64,000 nucleotides of DNA, taken from NCBI GenBank assembly GCA_964489695.1, contig CAZAZP010000001.1, positions 48,536-112,535 on the forward strand, given 5' to 3'. The notes under the pieces were generated by a model. The model saw only the letters and a list, made by a program, of their open reading frames with translations. It was not told the origin of the DNA and ran no database searches. Origin of the DNA: CAYUXU01 sp964489695. Its GTDB lineage: Bacteria > Bacillota_I > Bacilli_A > Erysipelotrichales > Erysipelotrichaceae. A program made the translations under genes and the position numbers. This document shows positions 1 through 9,768 of the stretch, in pieces. Numbering within the stretch: the stretch's first letter is position 1; every line of letters begins with the position of its first letter.

Positions 1-2
1 AT

Positions 3-221
3 TCATTTGAAAAAGTTGTTGTGGCCTTTGATGAAAAACCAAAAGCCCAGTTTAATAGTTTAGTGGGCGGTTTAATTGGGCTCAATCTACTAACGGCAAG
101 TGTCTTTATTGGCTATGTGGTAAAAGAGAGCAAATGGAAAAAACAAAATCTCAAAGCTCGAGAAATACGAAAAAAACTGGCTAATCGTGAGTTAGATGAT
201 GATAACACAGCTCGTGATTAA
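3..221 (+). CDS. C-terminal part of an unknown single-pass membrane protein (5' end outside window)
   Basis: The reading frame is open from the window edge, so this is probably the tail of a longer gene. An internal GTG at 21 could serve as a start but has no ribosome binding site. The 72 visible residues hold one hydrophobic segment (around residues 25-46 of the visible part), followed by a strongly charged Lys/Arg-rich tail ending in acidic residues, which fits a membrane anchor with a cytoplasmic tail. I do not recognise the family. In many Bacilli rnc lies just upstream of smc, but this fragment shows no RNase III or dsRNA-binding features. It ends about 70 nt before smc. Confidence 0.6.
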   Translation, partial: SFEKVVVAFDEKPKAQFNSLVGGLIGLNLLTASVFIGYVVKESKWKKQNLKAREIRKKLANRELDDDNTARD

Positions 222-263
222 CCAAACTAGTAAAACAAACTGCCTTTACGACAACTTTTTTTG

Positions 264-286
264 TATAATAGCGCTATGAGATGGAG
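264..286 (+). promoter_or_regulatory. smc promoter -10 (TATAAT, 264-269) and ribosome binding site
   Basis: A consensus TATAAT lies 23 nt before the smc start, followed by GGAGG at 284-288. The -35 candidate (TGCCTT, 17 nt upstream) is poor. The smc-ftsY-ylxM-ackA-nrnA run probably starts here, because no terminator is seen before 6629. Confidence 0.6.
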
Positions 287-291
287 GATTT

Positions 292-3240
292 ATGTTTTTA
301 AAGAAAATTGAAATGAAAGGGTTTAAATCCTTCGCTGATAAAATAGAGATCTCCTTTGATCAAAAAATAACAGGCATTGTTGGTCCGAATGGTTGTGGAA
401 AAAGTAATATCGCTGATGCTATTCGATGGGTATTAGGTGAACAATCTGCTAAATCCTTACGCGGTTCAGCTATGACCGATGTTATTTTTGCTGGTAGTGA
501 TCAACGTAAAACAGTTAATATGGCGGAAGTAACCTTGGTTTTTGATAATAGCCAACAACATTTCAACTCAGAATACCAAGAAATTGAATTAACACGTCGC
601 ATTTATCGGGGTAGTGGTGAAGGTGAATATTTATTAAACAAAACTCCGGTCCGTTTACGTGATATCCAAGAATTAATTATGGATAGTGGTTTAGGCCGTG
701 ATACTTTAAGTATGATTTCTCAAGGAAACATTAGTGCTTTCGCAGAAGCTAAACCAGCGGAACGACGCGGGTTATTTGAAGAAGCGGCTGGTGTAGCTAA
801 ATATAAAAAACGTAAAATCGAATCGTTAAGTAAACTGACACGAACCCAAGAAAATCTTGATCGAGCCGCTGATATCTTATACGAATTAGAAAAACAAGTC
901 GTACCATTAAAAAAAGCTGCTGAAAAAGCTAAGCTTTATCGCCAGAAAAAACAACGTTTAATTGAAATTGAACAAGCAGTTTTGGTACATGAAATTGATC
1001 AACTTGAAAACCAATTAGCTGCTTTAAAAAAGCAGAGTTTTGATTTAGAAAGTCAAATTGTTTTACAAAAAACTAGTATTAATGTTTCCGAACTAACCAA
1101 TGATGAAAACCGCAAAGAACTAAATGCGTTAGATAAAGAAGTTAATAGTTTACAAGAACAAGTTTTAAATATTGTTGGAGAAATCCAAATCTTAGAGAAA
1201 AGGCGCGCTGAAATTGAAGAAAAGCGGAAATATGTCTTAGAAATTGGGGATCAATCCGCTAAAATTCAAAGTTTAAAACAATTAACTGATGAAGCTAAGT
1301 TTGAATATGATGACCGTTTACAGCGTTTTAATGCATTAAAAACAGAGGTTGATCTAGCAAATCAAGCTTTTTCGAGTTTAACCTTACGCTTAATTGATGA
1401 AGAACAAACCTTAAATGAAGGCTTAGGTTGGTTAAGAAAATTAAATAATCGCTATGAAGTATTAGAAAATATTACTAAACAGCCCTATATCCAACAACAA
1501 GGTGTTCGTTCGATTATGGAAGCCAAGGCTAGTTTACCAGCGGTTTTAGGTGTTGTGGCGGAAGTCTTAACGCCCGAAACAGGTTATGAAGAAGCCTTAA
1601 ACGTGGCCTTAGGTGGCTCAATTTACCATCTAATTACTACCGATGAAGCGGGAGCGCGGCAAGCGATTCAATTTTTAAAAAATAACCGTAGTGGTCGGGC
1701 CACTTTTTTACCAATTACGGTTTTAAAACCACGTTATTTACCGAAAGAACATCAGATTATCGCGGAACATACTAGCGGCTATCTGGGGGTAGCAAGTGAA
1801 TTTTTAAGTTGTGAACCACAGTTTGATGTGGTGTTTGATTCATTGTTAGGTAGTGTTTTAGTTACCGACAATTTGGAGGCCGGTAACCAATTAGCAAACC
1901 TTTTAAAATATCAATATAAGATTGTGACATTGGAAGGGGATGTGATCCATCGCGGTGGTTCAATGACGGGTGGTTTTAAACGTGAATCTCAATCAATCTT
2001 AACTAGTAAAAAAGAGATGGGCCAAGTCTTAAGCCAAATTGAAACACAGGAACTTACCGTTGCTAAATTAAGTCAACAACTGGCGAATAGTAAACGGGAA
2101 AAAACGCAATTAGAAGCGGAAATATTAGAAAAGCGAATTAGTGCGGCTAAGCTTGAACCATTAGTAGATGCAAAAAGGTCAAAATATGAACAAATTTTAG
2201 CCGAGTTTGAAGCTTTAAATATTGATGAACCATTGGCTGATAGTGAAGCTAGTTTTACTGATGAATTAGTGATTAAGTTAACCCAAGCTTATTCTGATCG
2301 TGATCAAGCCACTGGCTTAATTAAAACTAAACGAGAACGTCGGTTCGCCTTAACTAAAGAACTAGAACGGCGCGAACAAAAACACCGTAGTATGCGGAGT
2401 GACCAACAAGAACTACAAGGCACTTTAAATACTAATCAAATTGAAATTGCCCGCTTAGAAACCCGATTAGAACATAATCTAAATTTACTAAGTAGTGAAT
2501 ATCAAAGCACTTATGAATTTGCGAAGCAACAAGTAACATTAACCGTCAATGAGGAGTTAAAGGCCGAAGTCGGGACTTTAAGACAAGCGATTGCTGACTT
2601 AGGTAATATTAATATGACCGCTCCAGAAGAATTTATTGAAGTTAACGAGCGTTATGAAGAACTAAAGCATCAATATGATGACTTAGTCTTAAGTAAGAAA
2701 CAATTAATGGAAGCCATTGATGAAATGGATGTCGTGATGGTTGAACAATTTAGCCAGATGTTTAATAGTATCAATGAAGAGTTAAAGGAAACTTTTGCGA
2801 AACTATTTGGTGGCGGTAAAGCCCGCTTAATTTTAGAAAATCCGGAGGACATCTTAAATACGGGCATTGATATTGATGTTCAACCACCGGGTAAGAATAT
2901 TCAAAATATTCGTTTATTTTCGGGGGGAGAAAAAGCCTTAATCGCAATAGCTGTCTTATTTTCAATCTTAAAAGCGCGACCTATTCCACTTTGTATCTTT
3001 GATGAAGTGGAAGCAGCTTTAGATCAAGCTAATGTGGAAAGGTTCGCTGATTATGTGCAAGAATTTAGTCCTAGTACGCAATTTATTGTCGTAACTCATC
3101 GACCTGGTACAATGGCTAAGTGCGATGTGCTTTATGGTGTTACGATGCCGATGCAAGGTGTTTCCCAAATGTTACAAGTAAAACTAATTGACGCAAAAGA
3201 ATATGCGATGGAAAGGAAGTTGGCTAATGGGGTTGTTTGA
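292..3240 (+). CDS. smc: Chromosome partition protein SMC
   Basis: ATPase of the SMC-ScpAB condensin that organises and separates chromosomes. The N-terminal head holds Walker A (GPNGCGKSN, residues 31-39). A long coiled coil leads to a hinge at about 403-560, and a second coil returns to the C-terminal head with the ABC signature (FSGGEKA, about 878) and Walker B (CIFDEVEAALD, about 900). At 982 aa it is some 200 residues shorter than Bacillus SMC (near 1,180) and matches the size of Mycoplasma SMC, so the arms are probably shorter. The ATG follows a GGAGG site. scpA and scpB are not in the window. The gene overlaps ftsY by 14 nt, as in the smc-ftsY order of Bacilli. Confidence 0.97.
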   Translation: MFLKKIEMKGFKSFADKIEISFDQKITGIVGPNGCGKSNIADAIRWVLGEQSAKSLRGSAMTDVIFAGSDQRKTVNMAEVTLVFDNSQQHFNSEYQEIELTRRIYRGSGEGEYLLNKTPVRLRDIQELIMDSGLGRDTLSMISQGNISAFAEAKPAERRGLFEEAAGVAKYKKRKIESLSKLTRTQENLDRAADILYELEKQVVPLKKAAEKAKLYRQKKQRLIEIEQAVLVHEIDQLENQLAALKKQSFDLESQIVLQKTSINVSELTNDENRKELNALDKEVNSLQEQVLNIVGEIQILEKRRAEIEEKRKYVLEIGDQSAKIQSLKQLTDEAKFEYDDRLQRFNALKTEVDLANQAFSSLTLRLIDEEQTLNEGLGWLRKLNNRYEVLENITKQPYIQQQGVRSIMEAKASLPAVLGVVAEVLTPETGYEEALNVALGGSIYHLITTDEAGARQAIQFLKNNRSGRATFLPITVLKPRYLPKEHQIIAEHTSGYLGVASEFLSCEPQFDVVFDSLLGSVLVTDNLEAGNQLANLLKYQYKIVTLEGDVIHRGGSMTGGFKRESQSILTSKKEMGQVLSQIETQELTVAKLSQQLANSKREKTQLEAEILEKRISAAKLEPLVDAKRSKYEQILAEFEALNIDEPLADSEASFTDELVIKLTQAYSDRDQATGLIKTKRERRFALTKELERREQKHRSMRSDQQELQGTLNTNQIEIARLETRLEHNLNLLSSEYQSTYEFAKQQVTLTVNEELKAEVGTLRQAIADLGNINMTAPEEFIEVNERYEELKHQYDDLVLSKKQLMEAIDEMDVVMVEQFSQMFNSINEELKETFAKLFGGGKARLILENPEDILNTGIDIDVQPPGKNIQNIRLFSGGEKALIAIAVLFSILKARPIPLCIFDEVEAALDQANVERFADYVQEFSPSTQFIVVTHRPGTMAKCDVLYGVTMPMQGVSQMLQVKLIDAKEYAMERKLANGVV

Positions 3241-4198
3241 TCAATTAAAACAAGCCTTCAAAATCAAATCAGCTGAGCATTATTTACGAGGATTTCAACC
3301 GACTAATTTAGCTTTTAAACAGAAGTTTAGTGAACTAGAAGCTGATTTTAAGCAAGTCGATCAACAATTCTTAGAGCGAGTTTTAGTGATTTTATTAGAA
3401 AGTGATATTGGTTATCCGACGGCTGATAAAATCATCCAACAACTAAAAGCAAAAACGCGCTTAAAATTAAAGTTGAGTTTTTCTGCCGTCATTGAGCAGC
3501 TATTTACGATTATGCATGATTTATATGGTGAACCAGCTCAACCACTGGTTTATAATCCTGTCGGACCTACCGTGATTTTACTAGTAGGGGTCAATGGAAG
3601 CGGTAAAACGACTAGTTGCGCTAAATTAATCAAGTATTTTCAAGATCAAGCAAAATCCGTTGCCGTCGTCGCAGCTGATACTTTTCGGGCTGGGGCAGTG
3701 GAACAGTTGGAACGTTGGGCAACGCGGCTTGATGTAGCTTGTATTAAAGGTAAAGCTCAGGGTGATCCTAGTGCGGTTTTGGTAGATGGTTGTCGCTACG
3801 CTCAAGCTGAAAACATTGATGTTTTGCTTTGTGATACAGCTGGTCGCTTACAAAATAAACGAGAACTGATGCAAGAATTAGCTAAAATGCACCGAGTAAT
3901 CAGTCGCGAAATCCCGGGCGCTCCGCAGGCAGTTTGGTTAGTTATTGATGCTACGACTGGTCAAAATGGTTTAAGCCAAGCTGAGGTATTTTTAGAAGCA
4001 GCGAAAGTCACTGGTATCATCTTAACGAAATTAGATGGGACTGCCAAAGGTGGGATTATCCTGGGAATAAAAGATCAATATCAGATTCCTGTTGAGTTTG
4101 TCGGTTTAGGTGAACAATTAACCGATTTAGCACGGTTTGAGCTAGATAGTTATTTATATAGTGTTGCGGAAGGTATTTATGATGTTAAAGAAGACTGA
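3227..4198 (+). CDS. ftsY: Signal recognition particle receptor FtsY
   Basis: SRP receptor GTPase that docks Ffh-ribosome complexes at the membrane for co-translational insertion. The NG domain is complete: P-loop GVNGSGKTT, DTFRAGAVEQL, the DTAGRLQNK G3 loop and TKLDGTAKGG (G4). The acidic A domain seen in E. coli is absent, as is usual in Bacilli. I chose the ATG at 3227 (323 aa, starting MGLFDQLKQAF) because an AAGGAAG site lies at 3213; a longer frame opens at a TTG at 3188. It starts inside the end of smc, so the two are probably translationally coupled. Confidence 0.95.
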   Translation: MGLFDQLKQAFKIKSAEHYLRGFQPTNLAFKQKFSELEADFKQVDQQFLERVLVILLESDIGYPTADKIIQQLKAKTRLKLKLSFSAVIEQLFTIMHDLYGEPAQPLVYNPVGPTVILLVGVNGSGKTTSCAKLIKYFQDQAKSVAVVAADTFRAGAVEQLERWATRLDVACIKGKAQGDPSAVLVDGCRYAQAENIDVLLCDTAGRLQNKRELMQELAKMHRVISREIPGAPQAVWLVIDATTGQNGLSQAEVFLEAAKVTGIILTKLDGTAKGGIILGIKDQYQIPVEFVGLGEQLTDLARFELDSYLYSVAEGIYDVKED

Positions 4199-4496
4199 GC
4201 AAATTAATCAGTTATTAGATTTTTATGAAACCTTATTAACAGAAAAACAAAAATTAGTCATGACTTGGTACTATCGTGAAGATTTATCGTTACGTGAAAT
4301 CGCAGAAAATTTAGCTATTTCTCATAACTCAGTCCATGATTTACTGAAAAGAACAGAAAATAAGCTTTTAAAGTATGATAATCAATTAGGTTTAATCGCC
4401 AAACATCAAAATCGAAGTGAAATCTATGCTAGAATAAGTAAAGTAGCTAACCAAGCTACCTTAGAGTTATTAGAGTTACTAAAGGAGGAGTTATGA
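4179..4496 (+). CDS. ylxM: YlxM family helix-turn-helix protein, SRP-associated
   Basis: A 105-aa protein of the YlxM/p13 family. The sigma-region-4-like helix-turn-helix is clear (SLREIAENLAISHNSVHDLL). Family members usually sit beside ffh or ftsY and have been linked to SRP function. Here the gene overlaps the end of ftsY by 20 nt, but ffh does not follow; the next gene is ackA. The start is one of two adjacent ATGs (4179 or 4182) downstream of GGAAGG. The small size and all-helical look fit the family. Confidence 0.85.
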   Translation: MMLKKTEQINQLLDFYETLLTEKQKLVMTWYYREDLSLREIAENLAISHNSVHDLLKRTENKLLKYDNQLGLIAKHQNRSEIYARISKVANQATLELLELLKEEL

Positions 4497-5698
4497 GTAA
4501 AATTATCGCTGTGAATGCTGGGAGTTCATCTTTAAAATTCCAATTATTTGAAATGCCAGCGGAAGATGTCATCGCTAGTGGGATTGTTGAACGAATAGGT
4601 CTTGACAATGCTAGTTTTACGATTAAGTTTAACGGGGAAAAATTCAGCACAGTTGTCGAGATTTCCGACCATGCTAAAGCTGTTGAACTGGTACTAAAGG
4701 CTTTAGTTGACCATCAAATCGTCGCAGATTTAAATGAAATCACTGGCGTTGGCCACCGCATTGTGCATGGTGGTGAGTACTTCAGTCATTCGGTTTTAGT
4801 TGATCAAAAAGTCGTTGATCAAGTTAGTGAATTAGCCGACTTGGCTCCGCTACATAATCCCGCCAATTTGACTGGTTTTATAGCTTTTAATGCGGCGTTA
4901 CCGCAAGCTACTCATGCCTTTGTTTTTGACACAGCTTTTCATCAAACGATGGAAGCTGATACTTTCCTTTATCCATTACCTTATGAATATTATACTGACC
5001 TAAAAGTTCGGCGTTATGGGTTTCATGGTACTTCCCATTATTATGTCTCGCAAAAAACAGCTGAATTAATGGGCAAAGATGTCAAAGATGTAAATATTAT
5101 TGTCTGCCATTTAGGTAATGGGGCGTCCATTACGGCAGTAAAGGCAGGCAAAGTCGTTAATACGTCGATGGGTTTTACACCGTTAGCTGGAATTATGATG
5201 GGTACACGTTGTGGTGATATTGATCCTGCAATTATGCCTTATATCATGGAAAAACAAGATCTATCCGCGAATCAAGTGTTAGATATTTATAATAAAGCTT
5301 CTGGCATGTTAGGCATTAGTGGTATCTCGAGCGATGCGCGCGATATTGAAAACGCCGCGAATACAGGCAATGAGCGGGCTCAATTAACCCAAAGAATGTA
5401 TACAAACCGGATTTCTCAAGTAATTGGTTCCTACTTCATCCAGTTAGGTAGCTTAGATGCTATCGCGTTTACCGCTGGCTTAGGTGAAAATGATTATGTT
5501 ATTCGGGCAATGGTGATTGATCGGATTAAACAAGCGTTAAATATCTCTTTTGATTATGAGTTAAACCAACAATCACGTTCACAAGAAGTACTTTTATCAA
5601 AACCAGCTTCAAAAATTGCGGTTTGGATGGTACCCACTAATGAAGAAGTTATCATTGCTCGTGATACTTACGCTTTAATGAATCATCATGAACTTTAG
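4493..5698 (+). CDS. ackA: Acetate kinase
   Basis: Converts acetyl phosphate and ADP to acetate and ATP, the last step of acetogenic fermentation. All ASKHA-fold signatures are present in order: NAGSSSLKF near residue 8, GHRIVHGGEYF, FHGTSHYY, CHLGNGASI, MGFTPLAGIMMGTRCGDIDP and TAGLGEND. The length of 401 aa is standard. The ATG overlaps the ylxM stop (ATGA) behind a strong AAAGGAGGAG site at 4481-4490. Phosphotransacetylase (pta) is not in the window. Its place inside an smc-ftsY operon looks unusual. Confidence 0.97.
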   Translation: MSKIIAVNAGSSSLKFQLFEMPAEDVIASGIVERIGLDNASFTIKFNGEKFSTVVEISDHAKAVELVLKALVDHQIVADLNEITGVGHRIVHGGEYFSHSVLVDQKVVDQVSELADLAPLHNPANLTGFIAFNAALPQATHAFVFDTAFHQTMEADTFLYPLPYEYYTDLKVRRYGFHGTSHYYVSQKTAELMGKDVKDVNIIVCHLGNGASITAVKAGKVVNTSMGFTPLAGIMMGTRCGDIDPAIMPYIMEKQDLSANQVLDIYNKASGMLGISGISSDARDIENAANTGNERAQLTQRMYTNRISQVIGSYFIQLGSLDAIAFTAGLGENDYVIRAMVIDRIKQALNISFDYELNQQSRSQEVLLSKPASKIAVWMVPTNEEVIIARDTYALMNHHEL

Positions 5699-6629
5699 TG
5701 TTGAACTCTTAGAAGCTTTAGCGCAGAGTAAAATCGTAACTCTCTTTACCCATGTTAATCCTGATGGTGATGCTTTAGGTAGTCAATGGGGTTTAAAATA
5801 CTGGCTTAATTTACATTATCCAGCGATACAAGTTTACGTTTTAAACGAGGGAAACGTGAAATTAGACCAGTTTTTTCAGCAAGCTGATCAACTTGAAAAT
5901 GAAGTAATTAAGTCATCTTTAGCGATTATCTTAGATACCGCTAACCAAGAACGGATTAGCGACCAACGAGCTTTAGAAGCTTCTTCCATCGTTAAAATTG
6001 ATCATCATCCGAACTTAGATGATTATGGTCAACTTAGCTTAGTTGATGAAACCGCCGCCAGTACGACGGAATTATTAACCCGCTTATTTCATGGTTATCA
6101 AAAACCACTTAATTTAGCGATGGCGCAAGCGTTATTAATTGGCTTATTAACGGACACATTGAATTTCTCAACGCCAAGCGTCAAAAAACAAACCTTATTA
6201 AGTGCTGCTTACTTGTTAAATTATGAACCAGCTTTAGCAAGCTTAATGCGCCAACTTGATACAGTGTCATTGGCAGTTTATCAATTTGAAACTCACTTAC
6301 GCCAAATTATTCAATTTGAAGCAGCCTTAGCTTATGCCGTGGTGAAACAAGCTGATTATCAAAGCTTTAATTTATCGATGAGTATGGTGAAAGAATCCGT
6401 TAATGTGATGAATAATATTGCGGGCATCAAGTTGTGGGCTTTATTTGTGGAAGATGAAATTCAAGCTGATTTATATCATGGTAGTTTACGCTCCGCAACA
6501 CAGCCAGTAAATGGCTTAGCTCAACAGTTTGCCGGTGGTGGGCACCCCTTAGCAGCGGGAGTCAAAAATTTATCTTTGACTACTCTTACCGATTTGTTAA
6601 ATGAATTACGAGCCTTAAGTGATCAATAA
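5688..6629 (+). CDS. nrnA: DHH/DHHA1 phosphoesterase, NrnA-like (oligoRNase/pAp phosphatase)
   Basis: Bifunctional nanoRNase and 3'-phosphoadenosine-5'-phosphate phosphatase family. Manganese ligands are visible as HVNPDGDALGS (H22, D26, D28), LDTANQERIS and the DHH motif (KIDHHPNLDDYG). The C-terminal DHHA1 domain shows the GGGHPLAAGV substrate loop. The length of 313 aa fits. It overlaps ackA by 11 nt. Cyclic-di-AMP phosphodiesterases of the GdpP type share the DHH core but carry extra N-terminal membrane and GGDEF-like domains that are absent here. The exact substrate cannot be fixed from sequence. Confidence 0.9.
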   Translation: MNFSVELLEALAQSKIVTLFTHVNPDGDALGSQWGLKYWLNLHYPAIQVYVLNEGNVKLDQFFQQADQLENEVIKSSLAIILDTANQERISDQRALEASSIVKIDHHPNLDDYGQLSLVDETAASTTELLTRLFHGYQKPLNLAMAQALLIGLLTDTLNFSTPSVKKQTLLSAAYLLNYEPALASLMRQLDTVSLAVYQFETHLRQIIQFEAALAYAVVKQADYQSFNLSMSMVKESVNVMNNIAGIKLWALFVEDEIQADLYHGSLRSATQPVNGLAQQFAGGGHPLAAGVKNLSLTTLTDLLNELRALSDQ

Positions 6630-6656
6630 GATATCGCTGTAGCGGTATCTTTTTTT
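6629..6656 (+). terminator. Intrinsic terminator after nrnA
   Basis: A stem AGATATCGC / GCGGTATCT with a short TGTA loop is followed by seven T residues. It begins on the last base of the nrnA stop and closes the smc operon. Confidence 0.9.
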
Positions 6657-6688
6657 AAGGTGATGCTGTTATTTTTCGATTAATCGCA

Positions 6689-6710
6689 TATAATGAAACT
6701 AGAAGGTGAT
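6689..6710 (+). promoter_or_regulatory. dnaE promoter -10 and ribosome binding site
   Basis: TATAAT at 6689-6694, with AGAAGGTGAT as the ribosome binding site directly before the start. The -35 is weak (CTGTTA, 17 nt upstream). Confidence 0.6.
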
Positions 6711-6712
6711 CT

Positions 6713-9700
6713 ATGTTTGCCCAATTATTCACATTAAGCAGCTATTCCTTAATGGAAAGTACTTTAACAATCGACGAGCTAGTCAAAACCGCAAAAGAAC
6801 TAGATTATCATGCTATTTGTTTAGCTGATGAAATGGTGATGCACGGGACAGCTGAGTTTTTTTTAGCTTGTGAAAAATATCAGATTAAACCGTTAATTGG
6901 TTTGATTGTTCCCGTGACTGGGTTTGATCAAACATTACCGGTAAATTTAATAGCCAAAAATAATGTTGGCTATTTAGCTTTAATGCAATATTCAACGTTA
7001 TTAAATAGTGATCTTAAAACACTTGATTTCAATATTTTAATAGAGCACCAACCTAATTGGACAATTATTCTCCCAAGTGAAGGGGGATTACTGGAAAAAC
7101 CGCTATTAGCCAATGATTATTCGATGATCAAAGACTACTTGACTTATTTTAAGAGTGTTTTACCAGCGGCTTATCTCGGTATTTCTAATGGGGATGTGCC
7201 TTTTTGGCGCCAAATGAATGCGGAACTGGTAAAGATAGCGGAAGCCCTAGCTTTACCGGTCGTGGCTTTACCAAAAGTCCGCTTTGCTCAAGCAGCAGAT
7301 AGTACAACCTTAAAAGTTCTTCAAGCTATTAAAACCGCTACCAACTTAAATGATTTACGGCTAGCGGTTAATAATGGCCATCATTTTTACACTACCTCAG
7401 CCTTAAAAACGAATTATCCCGCCAGTGCTTTAGCGAATACGCTACAGATTGCGGCTGATACTCAAGTGACCTGGCAAAGTCAAGCGATTGAATTACCTCG
7501 CTTCCACCAAGAAAGTGAGAAATATCTCCAACAGCTTTGTTTTTTAGGGCTTAAAAAACGGTTCGCTCCCCAATTAGTCCCTGAGCTTTATCAAAAACGC
7601 CTGACTTATGAATTAAGTGTCATTAATTCCATGAAATATGCGGATTATTTTCTGATTGTCTGGGATTTAATCAGTTATGCGAAAAAGCAAGGGATTTATG
7701 TTGGTCCTGGTCGTGGTAGTAGTGCAGGTTCATTAGTAGCTTATTGCTTGGGGATTACGCAAATTGACCCGTTGGCTTATGGTTTATTATTTGAACGATT
7801 CTTAAATCCAGAGCGCGTATCGTTACCTGATATTGATATTGATTTTCCTGATAATCAGCGTCAATTAATTATTGATTACGTGGCGGAGCGTTATGGTTAT
7901 CAACATGTTGCTCATATTATTACTTTTGGGACTTTTGGTGCGAAACAAGCAATCCGTGATGTGGGCCGCGTCTTAGAGTTGAGCGCCAAAGAAGTGGATG
8001 TTTTAGCTAAGTTAATTCCGAATCAACCAGGTATAACTTTAACTAATGCCTTGAAACTTAATCAACGCTTAAACGAACTAATCAATCACGATCAACGGTA
8101 TCGGCGGCTCTATGATTTAGCCTTAAAAATTGAAGGCTTACCACGTCATCGCTCGTTACATGCGGCTGGGATTGTGTTGGCGAAAGCGCCACTGATAACC
8201 CATGTGCCGTTAATTCAACTTGATCAACCATTATTAGCAACTCAATATTCAATGGAATATTTAGCTGATTGTGGCTTATTAAAAATGGATTTTTTAGGTT
8301 TACGCAATTTGACGATTATTGAAGAAATTCTAGCTTTATTACCGACTAAGCTCGATGTTTTAAAATTACCACTAGATGACCAAAAGACTTATCAATTATT
8401 GCAAAAAGTTAAAACTACGGGTATTTTCCAGTTAGAATCAGCGGGGATGCGCCAATTAATTCGGAAAATGCAACCAGCAAAGTTTACAGATATCGTATTA
8501 GCAATTGCTTTATTTCGGCCGGGTCCCATGGAAAATATTGATCGTTACTTACAAGCTCGAAATTCAAGTGAACCAATTGAATATTTGCATCCTGCTTTAA
8601 GTGATATTTTAGCTGATACTTACGGAATTATTATTTATCAAGAACAAATTATGCAAATTGCTCAAAAAATGGCTGGGTTTTCCTTAGGTAAAGCAGATAT
8701 TTTACGTAAAGCGATGGGTAAAAAAAGCTGGCATGAACTTAAGAAATTAGAAAATGATTTTTTAACTGGTTGTCAAAATCAAGGTTATACTTTAGCTTTA
8801 GCTGAACAATTATTTGAATTGATCTTAAAGTTTGCTAACTATGGTTTCAATAAATCTCATAGTGTTGCCTATGGTTTAATTGCCTATCAAATGGCGTATT
8901 TAAAGGCAAATTATCCGCTTGAGTTCTTTTGTGCTTTGTTAAATAATGCCCAAGCTAGTAGTGTTAAAACAAAAGAATATTTAGATGATGCAACCTTAAG
9001 TGGGGTGGGTTATTTACCAATTTCAATCAATGCCAGTACCACTGAATTTATGATTGTTAATGATAAAATTATTTTACCATTTACCATTGTTAAAAATGTG
9101 GGGACAGTTGCTGCCAATCTTTTGGTTGAATTGCGGGCGCGTCAAGGACAGTTTATTGATTTCTTTGACTTTGTGGCCAAAGCGACGCTCGCAAAAATTA
9201 ATCGGAAGGTGATTGAGTCTTTAATTGATGCGGGAGCGTTAGATGAGTTTAATCACAATCGTCAAACCTTACACCAAGCTTTAAATGAAGCGTTTGTCTA
9301 TACTAACTTAATCACTGTAATGCATCAAGACCAAACAAGCTTAGACTTCTCGTTAGTTTCCAAACCACCGTTAATTCCGCTTCCGGATGATCCACTAGAT
9401 AATCTGGAACAAGAAAAAAATGTCTTAGGTTTTTACCTTTCTAGTCATCCATTAGTGCAGATTAAGCGTCAAGTTAATTATACCGGGAAAAACATTTTAG
9501 AAATCCAACAAGTGTTAGGGAATGTCTCGGTGTTAGGTATTATTACTAAAATTAAGCCGTATCGGACTAAGACTAATGAAATGATGGCTTTTATGACGCT
9601 AGCTGATGAAACTGGTCAAATTGAATTAGTGTTATTACCAAAATTATATCAAAGATTACAAGTCAATTTAAAAGAACAGTTAGTGGTTTATTTAACCGGT

Positions 9701-9766
9701 GAACTAGATAAACGGGGTTCAATTTTAGTCAAAACATTAAAAACAGTGGTAAATTATCAGGAGTAA
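6713..9766 (+). CDS. dnaE: DNA polymerase III alpha subunit, DnaE type
   Basis: C-family replicative polymerase. The polymerase core is clear: GPGRGSSAGS (about 333-342), PDIDIDF with two catalytic aspartates (about 371-377), HRSLHAAGIV, MDFLGLRNL and FNKSHSVAYGLIAYQ. A helix-hairpin-helix lies near 830 and an OB fold near 935-985. The N-terminal PHP domain is degenerate: the usual His-x-His metal motif is replaced by LFTLSSYS, so no metal-dependent proofreading is expected from it. At 1,017 aa it has the length of the Gram-positive DnaE that extends primers beside PolC. PolC is not in this window. Confidence 0.96.
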   Translation: MFAQLFTLSSYSLMESTLTIDELVKTAKELDYHAICLADEMVMHGTAEFFLACEKYQIKPLIGLIVPVTGFDQTLPVNLIAKNNVGYLALMQYSTLLNSDLKTLDFNILIEHQPNWTIILPSEGGLLEKPLLANDYSMIKDYLTYFKSVLPAAYLGISNGDVPFWRQMNAELVKIAEALALPVVALPKVRFAQAADSTTLKVLQAIKTATNLNDLRLAVNNGHHFYTTSALKTNYPASALANTLQIAADTQVTWQSQAIELPRFHQESEKYLQQLCFLGLKKRFAPQLVPELYQKRLTYELSVINSMKYADYFLIVWDLISYAKKQGIYVGPGRGSSAGSLVAYCLGITQIDPLAYGLLFERFLNPERVSLPDIDIDFPDNQRQLIIDYVAERYGYQHVAHIITFGTFGAKQAIRDVGRVLELSAKEVDVLAKLIPNQPGITLTNALKLNQRLNELINHDQRYRRLYDLALKIEGLPRHRSLHAAGIVLAKAPLITHVPLIQLDQPLLATQYSMEYLADCGLLKMDFLGLRNLTIIEEILALLPTKLDVLKLPLDDQKTYQLLQKVKTTGIFQLESAGMRQLIRKMQPAKFTDIVLAIALFRPGPMENIDRYLQARNSSEPIEYLHPALSDILADTYGIIIYQEQIMQIAQKMAGFSLGKADILRKAMGKKSWHELKKLENDFLTGCQNQGYTLALAEQLFELILKFANYGFNKSHSVAYGLIAYQMAYLKANYPLEFFCALLNNAQASSVKTKEYLDDATLSGVGYLPISINASTTEFMIVNDKIILPFTIVKNVGTVAANLLVELRARQGQFIDFFDFVAKATLAKINRKVIESLIDAGALDEFNHNRQTLHQALNEAFVYTNLITVMHQDQTSLDFSLVSKPPLIPLPDDPLDNLEQEKNVLGFYLSSHPLVQIKRQVNYTGKNILEIQQVLGNVSVLGIITKIKPYRTKTNEMMAFMTLADETGQIELVLLPKLYQRLQVNLKEQLVVYLTGELDKRGSILVKTLKTVVNYQE

Positions 9767-9768
9767 AG

